From assembly GCA_030425145.1 (NCBI GenBank), contig JAUHVK010000030.1, positions 1-56,199 of the forward strand: a stretch of 56,199 nt of DNA, written 5' to 3'. Below, in pieces: positions 1 through 8,835 of this stretch. The translations under genes and the position numbers were made by a program. The notes beneath the pieces were generated by a model. It was not told where the DNA came from. It saw only the letters and a program-made list of their open reading frames with translations, and did no database searches. This DNA is from Alphaproteobacteria bacterium (GTDB lineage: Bacteria; Pseudomonadota; Alphaproteobacteria; Rhodobacterales; Rhodobacteraceae). Numbering within the stretch: position 1 is the first letter of the stretch; each line of letters begins with the position of its first letter.

Positions 1-15
1 CAGAAATGTCTTCAT
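1..15 (-). CDS. Start of an ABC substrate-binding protein (partial, runs off the window)
   Basis: Only five codons are inside the window, reading MKTFL from an ATG at 15. A ribosome-binding site (AGGGGA) lies about eight bases upstream. The basic and then hydrophobic start is what a signal peptide looks like. The gene follows an ATPase and two permeases of a polyamine-type ABC transporter that has no binding protein elsewhere in the window. A PotD-like periplasmic binding protein is therefore the expected identity, but this rests on position, not on homology. Confidence 0.5.
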
Positions 16-17
16 GG

Positions 18-197
18 TCAGTCCCCTGTTGAAATGCGCCCTTGCAGGCAAAGTTGATGTGCCACGGTCAGTGGCCTTGGAATCCTTCCAGCACGTTCAC
101 GGTGTTGATCCCGATTTCCGCGATGTCGTAGCCGCCCGCCAAAAAGCTCGGTCTGGGCGTCGTGCAGTTTGTGATCTTCGGAACAGTTCGTTTCCAT
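18..197 (-). pseudogene. Small ORF coupled to the permease stop, apparently frameshifted
   Basis: An ATG at 197 overlaps the permease stop codon (TGATG). It reads [18 protein letters not shown] and then runs out in Arg/His-rich sequence to 18. The next frame, entered at the A5 run at 141-145 (T5 on the coding strand), continues as LAGGYDIAEIGINTVNVLEG and stops at 68, with G/C-rich third positions and no low-complexity character. Removing one base from the run would give an uninterrupted protein of about 42 residues ending GFQGH. I do not recognise the family. It may be a real small transporter-associated protein broken by a mutation or sequencing error, or read by a +1 shift. Confidence 0.3.
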
Positions 198-1009
198 CAG
201 CGTCCTTCTGCCGGGTCCCGGCGACCGATCAGCCATGACAACGCGACCATGGCGATGGAGACCGCCAGAAGCAGCGTTGAAATAGCCATGATGTTGGGCT
301 TGATGCCCTGTTTGACTGCGCCGAAGATTGCGGTGGGAAGGGTCTCTACCCCCGCGCCTTTGACGAAATTGGTGATGATGAAATCATCCAGCGAGATGAT
401 GAACGCGAGAATGAACCCCGACACGATCCCCGGCATCATCAGCGGCAAGAGAATGCGCGTGAACGCTTGCCTCTTGGTGGCGTAGAGGTCCATCGCAGCC
501 TGTTCATAGGTTGCCTCGATCCCCTGCATCCGCGCGGAAATTGGCATGTAGGCAAAGGGAATGCAGAAGGCGATATGTGCCAGCAGGATCGTCATAAGCC
601 CGCGTTCGAACGCGATGGCGTTGAAGAAGATCAGAGTTGCAACGGCGGTGACGATTTCGGGCACCATGAGCGGTAGGGAAATCAGACCGATGGACACCGT
701 GCGCAGCCGGAACCTGCCAGCGCGCAGGACGGCGGTGGCGGCGAGCGTGGCAATAATGGTCGCTGTGATGGCGGCGGTGATCGCGATGATGAAACTGTTG
801 CGCGCCGCCTCTTTGAATTTGCCGCTTTCGGGGCCGGTGAACACATCGACATACCACCGCAATGAAAAGCCTTCCCAGATCGTGATCGAGGCGGAGTCGT
901 TGAAGCTGTAGACCGCGACCACCACGAGCGGTGCATAGAGGATCACGAGGCAAAGCATCGTAGTGGCAAAAAAGCCCGGATAGCGGCGCAGGTCATAGGG
1001 TTTGGCCAT
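197..1009 (-). CDS. Polyamine-type ABC transporter permease (PotC-like)
   Basis: This is the second inner-membrane permease of a spermidine/putrescine-type importer, 270 residues, normal for PotC. Residues 1-30 give a cytoplasmic tail and the first membrane helix ([20 protein letters not shown]). About six hydrophobic segments follow, with the permease EAA loop ([15 protein letters not shown]) that contacts the ATPase. The start is the ATG at 1009, overlapping the TGA of the upstream permease (ATGA); a longer reading to 1225 only shadows that gene. It is third in an operon with the ATPase and PotB-like genes. The transporter class is clear. The substrate is not: members of this class also carry betaines, amino acids and other cationic amines, and the neighbours suggest an N-methylated compound. 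Confidence 0.9.
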   Translation of the reverse strand: MAKPYDLRRYPGFFATTMLCLVILYAPLVVVAVYSFNDSASITIWEGFSLRWYVDVFTGPESGKFKEAARNSFIIAITAAITATIIATLAATAVLRAGRFRLRTVSIGLISLPLMVPEIVTAVATLIFFNAIAFERGLMTILLAHIAFCIPFAYMPISARMQGIEATYEQAAMDLYATKRQAFTRILLPLMMPGIVSGFILAFIISLDDFIITNFVKGAGVETLPTAIFGAVKQGIKPNIMAISTLLLAVSIAMVALSWLIGRRDPAEGR

Positions 1010-1929
1010 CACACCGCCTCCTTCCGGCTCTGTCGGGCAGAGACCAGCAGCAGGATCAGAACCATCGTCAGAAGGATCATCGACGCGGCTGCCCCGAACG
1101 GCCAGTTGCCCGCGTTGCCCTTGAACTGTTCCTCGATCAGCGACCCGATCATGAAGGTCTTGGCCCCGCCCAGCAGGTCCGGCGCGAGGAACGACCCGAG
1201 CGAGGGCACAAAGACAAGGATACACCCAGCGATGATCCCCGGCTTGACCGATGGGATCACAATCCGACGCAACACTGCCCAGCGCGGGGCGTAAAGGTCG
1301 GAGGCCGCTTCGGACAAGGCGAAGTTGTAGCGTTCAACCGCCGCGTAGATCGGCAGCACCATGAACGGCAGGTAGGAATAGAACAGCCCCAGTTGCACGG
1401 CGAGGTTGGTGTTCACGATGCCCAAAGGCTCAGCAATGACCCCCAACCCGATCAGCCCGTCATTCAACGGCCCTTCGTCGCGCAGCAGGAACTTCATCGA
1501 CACGGTGCGGATGAGCAGGTTCACCCAATAGGGGATCGTCACCAGAAACACCCAGAACGCGCGTTGCCCTTCGGGGCGCGTGGCGATGAAATAGGCGGTC
1601 GGAAATCCGATCAGCAGGCTGAGGATCGTGGCCGCGCCCGCCTGCCAGATCGAGCGCCAGAAAATCCCGATATAGGTCCATTCGATCTTCGGTGGCTCGT
1701 CCCCGAAAAGGCCCCGGTCAAAGAAGAACTGGTCATAGGCGTCGAGGCTGAATTCCCAGATCACGCCGCCCCGGAATTCCTTGGTCAGGAAGGAATAGAC
1801 CAGCATGATCATCAACGGCGCGAGCGTCAGCAGACCCAGCGTCACCCAAGCGGGCAGCAAAAGCAGCGTGCGCGCCTCGCGATAGGTTTCGCTCTGGACC
1901 GTGCCACCTGTCGCGCCGCCCCCTGCCAT
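1009..1929 (-). CDS. Polyamine-type ABC transporter permease (PotB-like)
   Basis: This is the first permease of the importer, 306 residues. A cytoplasmic N-terminus leads into a strong helix ([20 protein letters not shown]), and further membrane segments carry the EAA loop ([16 protein letters not shown]) near residue 210. The family pairs PotB and PotC as a heterodimeric pore above a PotA dimer. The ATG at 1929 overlaps the TGA of the ATPase gene by one base (TGATG), and the 3' end overlaps the next permease, so the three are translationally coupled. A longer reading to 2247 is a shadow of the ATPase and was not used. Confidence 0.9.
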   Translation of the reverse strand: MAGGGATGGTVQSETYREARTLLLLPAWVTLGLLTLAPLMIMLVYSFLTKEFRGGVIWEFSLDAYDQFFFDRGLFGDEPPKIEWTYIGIFWRSIWQAGAATILSLLIGFPTAYFIATRPEGQRAFWVFLVTIPYWVNLLIRTVSMKFLLRDEGPLNDGLIGLGVIAEPLGIVNTNLAVQLGLFYSYLPFMVLPIYAAVERYNFALSEAASDLYAPRWAVLRRIVIPSVKPGIIAGCILVFVPSLGSFLAPDLLGGAKTFMIGSLIEEQFKGNAGNWPFGAAASMILLTMVLILLLVSARQSRKEAV

Positions 1930-3020
1930 CAGTCGATCAGGAGCCGTGCGGCCCCCTGCTCCATGTTGACGGCAACTTCGGTGCCCGGCTCGAAGATGCG
2001 CGCGTTTCCGCGCGAGGAATTGGACGAGCGCACGGTGAATTGCGGGCCGCCGTCCAGATCGACGATGGTGGCGATGTCGGTGCCGATATAGATCATCTCG
2101 CGCACCCGCCCCTTGAGGCTTTCGTCCGCAACCGGGTCTGCCGACAGGAACAAGCGTTCCGGTCTTAAGGACATATGCACCTTGGCCCCCGGTCCGATCC
2201 CGTCCACGGCATCGCAGGTCAACCTGTGCCCACCACCCAGATGGCACTGCGCGCGCCCATTCGAAACCGCGTCCACCGTGACCTCCATCAGGTTTGTGTC
2301 ACCGATGAAGTCCGCCACAAAGACGTTGCGCGGGTGTTCATAGATCTCGCGCGCTTCGCCCAGTTGCTGTAATTCGCCCGCCGACATGACCGCGATCCGG
2401 TCGGACATGGTCAGCGCCTCTTCCTGGTCATGGGTGACAAAGATGAAGGTGATGCCGGTTTCGCGCTGCAGGTGCTTGAGTTCCACCTGCATCGCCTTGC
2501 GCAGCTTGAGGTCCAGCGCGGACAGCGGTTCATCCAGCAACAGCACCTTGGGCCGGGGTGCCAGCGCGCGGGCCAAGGCCACGCGCTGCTGTTGGCCACC
2601 AGACAGTTGCGACGGCTTGCGCGCCGCGAATTGCGACAACTGCACCATCTCGAGCACTTCGCCCGCACGCGCGCGGGCCTCGGCCTTGGATTTGCCCAGC
2701 ATTTCAAGGCCGAACCCCACATTGTCGAGCACACTCATATGCGGGAACAGCGCGTAGTTCTGGAACACCGTGTTCACCGGGCGCTTGTGCGGCGGCAGGG
2801 TGTCGATCTCGTCGCCATACAGGTAGATCGCGCCTTCGGTCACATCCTCGAACCCGGCGATCATCCGCAGGAGTGTGGTCTTGCCACAGCCCGAGGGGCC
2901 CAGAAGGGTGAAAAACTCGTTGTCCCGGATCGACAGGGAGATCGTCTTCAACGCCGTGAAGGTGCCATACCGCTTGACCGCGCCCTGCACGTCGATGGCA
3001 ATGTCCCTGTCTTGCGGCAC
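1929..3020 (-). CDS. Polyamine-type ABC transporter ATP-binding protein (PotA-like)
   Basis: This is the cytoplasmic ATPase that powers the importer, 363 residues. It shows Walker A (GPSGCGKTT), the Q-loop (VFQNYALFPHM), the ABC signature (LSGGQQQRVALARAL), Walker B (LLLDEPLSALD) and the H-loop (FVTHDQEEALTMSDR). A C-terminal TOBE-type regulatory domain follows, as in PotA and MalK. The start is a GTG at 3020 with GGGGA eight bases upstream; the frame has a stop just before it, so no ATG start is possible. A better ribosome site (GAGGGAG) precedes an ATG at 3090 in another frame. A LysR-type inverted repeat lies about 88 bases upstream of the start, and the gene heads the transporter operon. 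Confidence 0.92.
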   Translation of the reverse strand: MPQDRDIAIDVQGAVKRYGTFTALKTISLSIRDNEFFTLLGPSGCGKTTLLRMIAGFEDVTEGAIYLYGDEIDTLPPHKRPVNTVFQNYALFPHMSVLDNVGFGLEMLGKSKAEARARAGEVLEMVQLSQFAARKPSQLSGGQQQRVALARALAPRPKVLLLDEPLSALDLKLRKAMQVELKHLQRETGITFIFVTHDQEEALTMSDRIAVMSAGELQQLGEAREIYEHPRNVFVADFIGDTNLMEVTVDAVSNGRAQCHLGGGHRLTCDAVDGIGPGAKVHMSLRPERLFLSADPVADESLKGRVREMIYIGTDIATIVDLDGGPQFTVRSSNSSRGNARIFEPGTEVAVNMEQGAARLLID

Positions 3021-3107
3021 TGGTGCGGTCCCCGGGCGGAATGGTCGTTAGGAACAACCGTAGAAACGATGTGGGGTTGGCAGAAGACATGACTCCCTCA
3101 GCGCTTG

Positions 3108-3122
3108 TTAGCCTGCGCCTAA
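3108..3122. promoter_or_regulatory. LysR-type operator, copy 1 (TTAG-N7-CTAA)
   Basis: The sequence TTAG-CCTGCGC-CTAA lies between the transporter operon (start 3020, minus strand) and the end of the deacylase gene. It has the T-N11-A form of a LysR-family binding site. The same arms and spacing recur at 7814-7828 and 10017-10031. Confidence 0.65.
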
Positions 3123-3194
3123 TTTCTTTTTGCAAAACGCCCAAAACTTGAGCGGTATTGGTTCGGCTTTGCCTTATCCGCGCGGGATCACTGG

Positions 3195-4331
3195 TTAGCA
3201 GATGCTGTGCAGCAGCCGGTCCAGCAGCGTATCGCAGGCGCGCAACTGCGAGCGAAAAATGAACTCATCCGCCTTGTGGCCCTGACCGGACATTGACCCC
3301 GGTCCGCAGACCACGGTCGGGATGCCCAGCGCGTCGAAGAACCCGGCTTCGGTGCCGAAGGCGACTTTGGTTGAATTGGTCCCGGCGAGGCGCTGGGCCT
3401 CTGCCACCACCGGCGCGCCTTGCGGCGTATCGAGGCCCGGATAGGACCACAACCGTTCAACCTCGATGCCGGCACGGGGGCCGTAGGCCATTGCGACGCG
3501 TGTGGCTGCGTCTTTGATCTGCTGTTCGAGAATATCCGGATCGTCCTGCGCCAGATGTCTGATTTCAAAGGTCATCTCGGCATGGTCCGGAACGATGTTC
3601 AACGCCCGTCCGCCCGAGAGCATCCCGACATGCACGGTGCTGTAGGGCACGTCATAAGCCACGTCCTGCGCGCCAGTTTGGGCGAGGTTGGTTTGGATGT
3701 CCTGTAGAGCTTTCACGAAATCCGCAGCCACGTTCAGCGCATTTACGAACTGCGGTGCCATCGCCGAATGTCCGGCCTCACCGCGAATGGTGGCACGATA
3801 AGCCCGCTTGCCCTTATGGCCGATGGCGACCTGCATCTCGGTCGGTTCTCCGACGACCGCCATGCGAGGCGTCCCGATCAGAGGTGTCAGGCGCTCCAAC
3901 ATCTGGGCGATGCCTAGACAGCCGACCTCTTCGTCATAGGACAGGGCAAGTTTCAACGGCTCTTTCAGCGCAAGATGGCTTGCCGCGTCGGCAGCGCGCA
4001 GCATCGCGGCAACAAAGCCCTTCATATCTGCGGTCCCGCGCCCGTATAGGCGGTCGCCGTCTTGCGTAAGCCGGAATGGATCACGGGTCCACACCTGCCC
4101 CTCAACAGGCACAACATCAGAATGGGCCGACAGAAGCACACCTGCGGCTTTGGGGCCGATCTCGGCATACAGCCCAGCTTTCGGCGCATCGGGATCAGCA
4201 ATGCGCGTGACGCAAAAGCCGCGTTGGGTCAGGAAGTCCTCGACATAGTCAATCAACGGCAGGTTGGACTTGGCGCTGACCGTGTCGAAGGCAATCAGCC
4301 GCGCGAGGATATCTTCGGTCGAGGTGGTCAC
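3195..4331 (-). CDS. M20-family amidohydrolase (ArgE-like deacylase)
   Basis: This is a metal-dependent cytoplasmic hydrolase of the M20/ArgE/DapE family, 378 residues. It shows the metal site LLSAHSDVVPVEG (about residue 66), GRGTADMKGF with the bridging Asp, the catalytic Glu pair YDEEVGC, the lid-domain motif GEAGHSAMAP and a C-terminal GHKADEF histidine. ArgE removes acetyl from N-acetylornithine, but here the neighbours are a decarboxylase and a flavin demethylase, so an N-acyl catabolic intermediate is more likely. The start is a GTG at 4331 that shares four bases with the upstream TGA (GTGA). A longer reading to 4391 has no ribosome site and overlaps the decarboxylase. It is the last gene of a three-gene operon. 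Confidence 0.82.
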   Translation of the reverse strand: MTTSTEDILARLIAFDTVSAKSNLPLIDYVEDFLTQRGFCVTRIADPDAPKAGLYAEIGPKAAGVLLSAHSDVVPVEGQVWTRDPFRLTQDGDRLYGRGTADMKGFVAAMLRAADAASHLALKEPLKLALSYDEEVGCLGIAQMLERLTPLIGTPRMAVVGEPTEMQVAIGHKGKRAYRATIRGEAGHSAMAPQFVNALNVAADFVKALQDIQTNLAQTGAQDVAYDVPYSTVHVGMLSGGRALNIVPDHAEMTFEIRHLAQDDPDILEQQIKDAATRVAMAYGPRAGIEVERLWSYPGLDTPQGAPVVAEAQRLAGTNSTKVAFGTEAGFFDALGIPTVVCGPGSMSGQGHKADEFIFRSQLRACDTLLDRLLHSIC

Positions 4332-5662
4332 TTCAAGGTATCCAAGACAGCCATGACGTGATCCGGGTTGGTCTGAGGATTGACGATACAAAGGCGGAAG
4401 ACCATCTCTCCGCGCCAGCGGGTTGGCAGGCAGAGCAACGCGCCGGAGCGGCGGTGTTCCTCAGCCCAGTGCACCATCTCGTCCTCGGCCTTTCCCTTGG
4501 GACGGAACAGGATCACTGTCAGGTTCGGCCCAAGCAGCAGGTCAAGCCACGGCGCCGTCGCGATGCGTTGCGCGAGATCCTCAGCTATGGCGCGGGTATG
4601 GGCGATGGCCTGCGCATAGGCTTTGGTTCCATGCGTCGCCAAGGAATACCAAAGCGGTAGCCCGCGCGCCCTGCGCGTCAGGTGCAGTGCATAATCCGAG
4701 GGGTTCCATTCGTTCTTGTCCACCGTGTCGAGATAGACAGCCCTCTGCCCATGCGCGGCGGCTCCATTGGCGGCATCCCGGTAAAGCAAGGCGCAGCTGT
4801 CATAGGGCGCAAAGACCCATTTGTGCGGATCAATGATCAGTGAATCCGCCCGTTCGATTCCGTCAAACGCCGGACGCGTCTCTGGATCGGCCATCGCAGC
4901 CCCTCCATATGCGCCATCGACGTGCACCCAGACGCCCCGCGCCTTGGCCAGTGCTGTCAGTCCGGCAATATCATCCACCGCCCCGCAATTGGTGGCCCCA
5001 CCATTTGCGACGATGGCAAAGGTCTCGGGCGTCAGATGAGCGGCAGCGGCCTCGGCTGCCATGCGGCCCGTTGCGTCTGACGGCACGACGATCAGGTCCG
5101 CATCCATCACCCGCGCGACGGCGGCGATCGAGGAATGCGCCTCGGAGGAACATAGGATCGCACCACGGCCGGATGTGTCATTGCGACTTCGGTGCCAGTG
5201 CCGCGCAGCGTGAAGCGCCGAAAGGTTGCCCAAAGTCCCGCCCGCAACAAACACACCACCGGCAGATGGCGGCCAGCCCGCCAGATCGGAGAGCCAGCGC
5301 AGTGCCTGGTTCTCGGCATGAATCGCCCCTGCCCCGCCATCCCAGTTTCCGGCAAAAATGCCTGCCGCGCCCAAAGCCGCGTCGAAACTCAGTGCGGCGC
5401 GGGTGGGTGCGGCAGCGACGACGGACAGCGACGTGGGATGGCCAAAGGGTCGTGTCGCGGGTTGGATCACATCGGTGAAAAGCGCAAACGCCGCTTCGGC
5501 CCCAAGACCGTCGGGCGTGATGGCACCGCCCATCTCGGCCTCCAACGCGACAGCCGGTCGGGCACCATTCTTAGGGTCGGGACCAGCGGCGATATAGCCT
5601 TCGACCCAATCCAGAATGCGGCGTGTGTCGTCATGCGCGAAGGGAAACGGATCGTGGCTCAA
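4328..5662 (-). CDS. PLP-dependent group II amino-acid decarboxylase
   Basis: This is a pyridoxal-phosphate enzyme of the aromatic-L-amino-acid/glutamate decarboxylase family, 444 residues. Visible family marks are SSEAHSSI with the ring-stacking His, HVDGAYGGAA with the Asp that holds the pyridine nitrogen, and IDPHKWVFAPYDS with the Schiff-base Lys at residue 281. The family removes the alpha-carboxyl of aromatic or acidic amino acids; the substrate cannot be read from sequence. The start is a TTG at 5662 whose last two bases are part of the TGA of the upstream flavoprotein gene (TTGA). No in-frame ATG occurs before residue 44, so translation probably depends on coupling. It lies between a demethylase-like enzyme and a deacylase, which suggests a stepwise amine or amino-acid catabolic route. 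Confidence 0.85.
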   Translation of the reverse strand: MSHDPFPFAHDDTRRILDWVEGYIAAGPDPKNGARPAVALEAEMGGAITPDGLGAEAAFALFTDVIQPATRPFGHPTSLSVVAAAPTRAALSFDAALGAAGIFAGNWDGGAGAIHAENQALRWLSDLAGWPPSAGGVFVAGGTLGNLSALHAARHWHRSRNDTSGRGAILCSSEAHSSIAAVARVMDADLIVVPSDATGRMAAEAAAAHLTPETFAIVANGGATNCGAVDDIAGLTALAKARGVWVHVDGAYGGAAMADPETRPAFDGIERADSLIIDPHKWVFAPYDSCALLYRDAANGAAAHGQRAVYLDTVDKNEWNPSDYALHLTRRARGLPLWYSLATHGTKAYAQAIAHTRAIAEDLAQRIATAPWLDLLLGPNLTVILFRPKGKAEDEMVHWAEEHRRSGALLCLPTRWRGEMVFRLCIVNPQTNPDHVMAVLDTLK

Positions 5663-7737
5663 TCGACTGCAAGCTCCGTGATCTCTCGACGGAACGGCAG
5701 CGCATCGCCAATATCCTCGCCATCCAGTTCACGCGCATAGCGGTGGCCCGCATAGGTCGCCCAGGCAATCGGCCCCGGCGCTTCGGCATCGCCAATGATC
5801 CGCACCGAGTTTATCCCCGCATCCGCCCAATCCGCTTCGCGTGCCTTAAGGTCATGGTAAAGCCGGTTGTTCTCCAGCTTCGATGCCACCACCACAACCG
5901 CGTCGCAGTCGATCTGGCGGGTCTGGTCGGTATAGGTGCAGTTCGACACCACATGGCCCGCCGCGATCTCGGTCACACCGCGATTGAGAACAATCTCGAC
6001 GCCCATCTCGGCCAGTCGGCGGTGGATCGTGTGCTGTTCCAGCGTGTTCACGGTCCAATCCGAGAGATAAGCCGATGGCGTAACAATCGTCACGGCCCAG
6101 CCCTCGTTGCGCAGCAGTTCCGCCAGAACGCCACCCATGTAGTAGTGATCGTCGTCATAGATCACCACGTGGCCCGAGGGGCGCTGACCGTCCATGATGT
6201 CATCGGGTGTGAACACCGGCATCGCGGCATCGATCGCGAACGGCACCACATGCTGGCGGCTCACCCCGTCCCTTCGCCAAGTGGCGCCGGTGGCGATGCA
6301 GATGTTCTGGAACCCGAATTCGAGGATCGCGTCGGCATCCAGTTCACTGTCGAAATAAGTCTCCACATTGAGTTTCTGACTAATCTGGTAGGCGCGGTAG
6401 TCCGCAACGCGCCCCCAGGCGGACAACCCCGGCAACAACCGTTCCCGCGCAACGCGCCCGCCCAGCACTCGTCCGGCTTCTGCCAGCGCCACGTCATAGC
6501 CACGCTCTGCCAAAGCGCGGGTCGCCTCCAACCCCGCCGGGCCCGCGCCGACGATAAGAACGTTCTCGCTGCTGCCCTTGGCGTTCATGCGTTCCGGGTG
6601 CCAGCCCTTGCGCCATTCCTCCATGAAGGTGGGGTTCTGCGTACACCGGCTGATCGACATGGTCATATCGCCGGTGATGCAGATGTTGCAGCCGATACAT
6701 TCGCGAATGTCCTCGATGCGGCCTTCCTCGATCTTCTTGGGCAGGAAGGGATCGGCAATCGACGGACGCGCGCAACCGATGGCATCCAGCACGCCGCTGC
6801 GCACCATCTTGGCCATCACATCAGGTGAGGTGAACCGCCCGACCCCCACCACGGGTTTCGACGACAATTCGCGTATGCCGCGCACCAGCGCCTCTTGTGC
6901 GCCCTCGTCCTTGAAACGTGACGGGCCGGAGCAATCTTCCCACGTGCCATGCGCCAGATCCCAGAGGTCCGGCAGGTCTTTGTTCATTTCGATGAACTCA
7001 CGCACCTCGGCGTTGGAGAAGCCCAGATCGCCGATGGTCTCGTCAAGCGAGACACGCAGCGTGAGGCCCATGCTGTCCCCCACCGCGTCACGCATGTCGG
7101 CAATCACCTCTCGCGCGAAACGCGACCGGTTTTCCAAACTGCCACCGTATTCGTCGTCGCGCATATTGGTGGCGCGGCTGAGGAAATGCTGGAAGATGCC
7201 GAACCCATGTGCACCGTAGAGGCAGATCAGGTCAAAGCCTGCGAGCTTGGCACGCTTGGCTGCGTTCACAAACCAACGGCGCAGATCCTTGATCTCGTCC
7301 TTCGACAAGGCCCGCGCCTGGACCGGATCATTGGTGAAGGTGCGGATCGGCCCTGCCGAGACCGCAAGCGGCACTTCCTTGGTGTACATGTTCGGCCCAT
7401 TGATGCCGGAATAAGCCAGCTGAATTCCCGCCAGTGCACCATGTTCCTTCATCTTGCCCGCCATCTTGGCGAGCATCGGAATGTCCTTGTCCTCCCACAG
7501 ACGCAGTTCGATGAAAGGGGTGATTTCCGACGTGTGGTGCATCTCGCATTGTTCGGTAAAGATCACACCCCAGCCGCCTTCGGACTTGATACCGCGCATG
7601 GCAGCAGCGGCGGACGGGTCGCGGTAGCCGCCGCCATTGCAGTGCGGCACCTGGTAAAAGCGGTTCTTGGCGGTGACTGGGCCGATAGTCAGCGGTTCGA
7701 ATAGCACGTCATACCGGGGTTCGCGTCCGTCGAGCAT
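5659..7737 (-). CDS. Trimethylamine-dehydrogenase-like iron-sulfur flavoprotein (N-demethylase family)
   Basis: This is a 692-residue OYE-type flavoprotein. It has an N-terminal FMN TIM barrel (about 1-340), a 4Fe-4S site with Cys347, Cys350, Cys353 and Cys365, and C-terminal FAD/NAD-like domains with VLIVGAGPAGLEA. Length and layout match trimethylamine/dimethylamine dehydrogenase and N-methylproline demethylase (StcD), including the QVPHC cysteine (Cys33) that covalently holds FMN in TMADH. TMADH Tyr60 aligns with Gln63, as reported for dimethylamine dehydrogenase. The third aromatic-bowl residue (Trp355 in TMADH) appears absent. Oxidative removal of a methyl group from a secondary or tertiary amine is the likely reaction. 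The ATG at 7737 follows AGGAGAGG; a TTG one codon earlier was rejected. Confidence 0.85.
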   Translation of the reverse strand: MLDGREPRYDVLFEPLTIGPVTAKNRFYQVPHCNGGGYRDPSAAAAMRGIKSEGGWGVIFTEQCEMHHTSEITPFIELRLWEDKDIPMLAKMAGKMKEHGALAGIQLAYSGINGPNMYTKEVPLAVSAGPIRTFTNDPVQARALSKDEIKDLRRWFVNAAKRAKLAGFDLICLYGAHGFGIFQHFLSRATNMRDDEYGGSLENRSRFAREVIADMRDAVGDSMGLTLRVSLDETIGDLGFSNAEVREFIEMNKDLPDLWDLAHGTWEDCSGPSRFKDEGAQEALVRGIRELSSKPVVGVGRFTSPDVMAKMVRSGVLDAIGCARPSIADPFLPKKIEEGRIEDIRECIGCNICITGDMTMSISRCTQNPTFMEEWRKGWHPERMNAKGSSENVLIVGAGPAGLEATRALAERGYDVALAEAGRVLGGRVARERLLPGLSAWGRVADYRAYQISQKLNVETYFDSELDADAILEFGFQNICIATGATWRRDGVSRQHVVPFAIDAAMPVFTPDDIMDGQRPSGHVVIYDDDHYYMGGVLAELLRNEGWAVTIVTPSAYLSDWTVNTLEQHTIHRRLAEMGVEIVLNRGVTEIAAGHVVSNCTYTDQTRQIDCDAVVVVASKLENNRLYHDLKAREADWADAGINSVRIIGDAEAPGPIAWATYAGHRYARELDGEDIGDALPFRREITELAVD

Positions 7738-7812
7738 CAAGCCTCTCCTGTCGGGTTTGCGGCAGATTACAATCTGCGCTGCAGTGCAAAAGTCATGGCC
7801 ACAGAAGCGTTG

Positions 7813-7829
7813 CTTAGGCTGTCGCTAAG
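7813..7829. promoter_or_regulatory. LysR-type operator, copy 2 (CTTAG-N7-CTAAG)
   Basis: CTTAG-GCTGTCG-CTAAG is a perfect inverted repeat just past the LysR stop codon and about 77 bases upstream of the flavoprotein operon start (7737, minus strand). It shares the TTAG-N7-CTAA core with copies 1 and 3. A second palindrome in the same short intergenic region, CAGATT-AC-AATCTG (about 7764-7777), is closer to the start and may overlap the promoter. Confidence 0.65.
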
Positions 7830-8765
7830 TCAGACCAGCGCCTCGCCGCCGATGCGATCCAATCGGCCCGTGCGCACCAGCGATCCGGCGTATTCGATGA
7901 ACGCTCGCACGGCATTCGACCGGTCTGCGTCCTGCGCCGTAAGCAGCCCCATTCGCAATGCCCGTACCTTGCCTCCGATGGGAATAACACGCACCGGGTT
8001 TCCGTCTGGAGACGTGTCACTGAGCGGGCGGACATTGGCGATGGAGTAGCCGAAATCATTGCCCACCATCGACCGCATCACCGCCATGTCGCGGGTCCGT
8101 TCGGCAATCACCGGCTTGCCGCCGGCCTGATCGAAAAGCGACAGGAAGTAATCCGCGCTCAGAGGCAGGTCGAGCAAGACCATCGGGTGTGCACTCAGAT
8201 CCTCGACCGTTACCACATCGCGATCCGCCAGCGGATGCGACACCCCCATCAGCGCGATCGGCGGCAGGCGCACCAGCCCGGTGAATTGCAAATCCGCTGG
8301 CACATCAAGGTCATAGGTCAGCGCCACATCGATTTCCGACCGTCGCAGCGCGCTGAACAGCTCCACCTGGTTCAGTTCGTGCTGGCGCATACGCACTTCG
8401 GGGAATTCCGTTTCAAAACCACGGCGCAGCGTCGGCAGGACGAGCTGTGCAAAGGTCAGAAGGCATCCGATACTCAGCGGACCACGAACAGAACCTGAAA
8501 TATCGCCGGCGATGTCCATCATCGCACTTGCCTCGCGCAATACGATCTTCGCCTGTTCCAGCATTTGACGCCCGGCCTGTGTCAACGACAGCCCTTGAGC
8601 GTGCTGGCGTACAAACAAAGGCAGACCGAATTCTGCCTCAAGCTGCGAGATGGCCGAGGAGATGGACGGCGAGGACACATTGATCCGCTCGGAGGCCCGC
8701 GCAATGCTTCCGGTTTCGCCAACAGCGACGAAGTACTCCAATTGCCGCAGCGTATAACGCAGCAT
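7830..8765 (-). CDS. LysR-family transcriptional regulator
   Basis: This DNA-binding regulator has 311 residues, standard for LysR. The N-terminal winged helix-turn-helix spans about residues 5-62 (LRQLEYFVAVGETGSIARAS, then SPSISSAISQLE as the recognition helix). It is followed by the two-lobed effector domain beginning near PLSIGCLLTFA. The start is the ATG at 8765 (MLRYTLRQL), where family homology begins; the longer reading to 9008 adds only low-quality sequence. It lies 70 bases downstream of the RidA-DUF1028 pair and is probably co-transcribed with it. Three copies of TTAG-N7-CTAA flank the surrounding operons at LysR-like distances, so I infer that it controls the transporter, the catabolic operon and the RidA/monooxygenase divergon. 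The co-inducer is unknown. Confidence 0.9.
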   Translation of the reverse strand: MLRYTLRQLEYFVAVGETGSIARASERINVSSPSISSAISQLEAEFGLPLFVRQHAQGLSLTQAGRQMLEQAKIVLREASAMMDIAGDISGSVRGPLSIGCLLTFAQLVLPTLRRGFETEFPEVRMRQHELNQVELFSALRRSEIDVALTYDLDVPADLQFTGLVRLPPIALMGVSHPLADRDVVTVEDLSAHPMVLLDLPLSADYFLSLFDQAGGKPVIAERTRDMAVMRSMVGNDFGYSIANVRPLSDTSPDGNPVRVIPIGGKVRALRMGLLTAQDADRSNAVRAFIEYAGSLVRTGRLDRIGGEALV

Positions 8766-8835
8766 CCGCGTTCCCTGTGTGAGCAGCTTGTTCAAATTGT
8801 GGACGGGTTCACGGATGTCTTCAAGGCTGCGCGCG

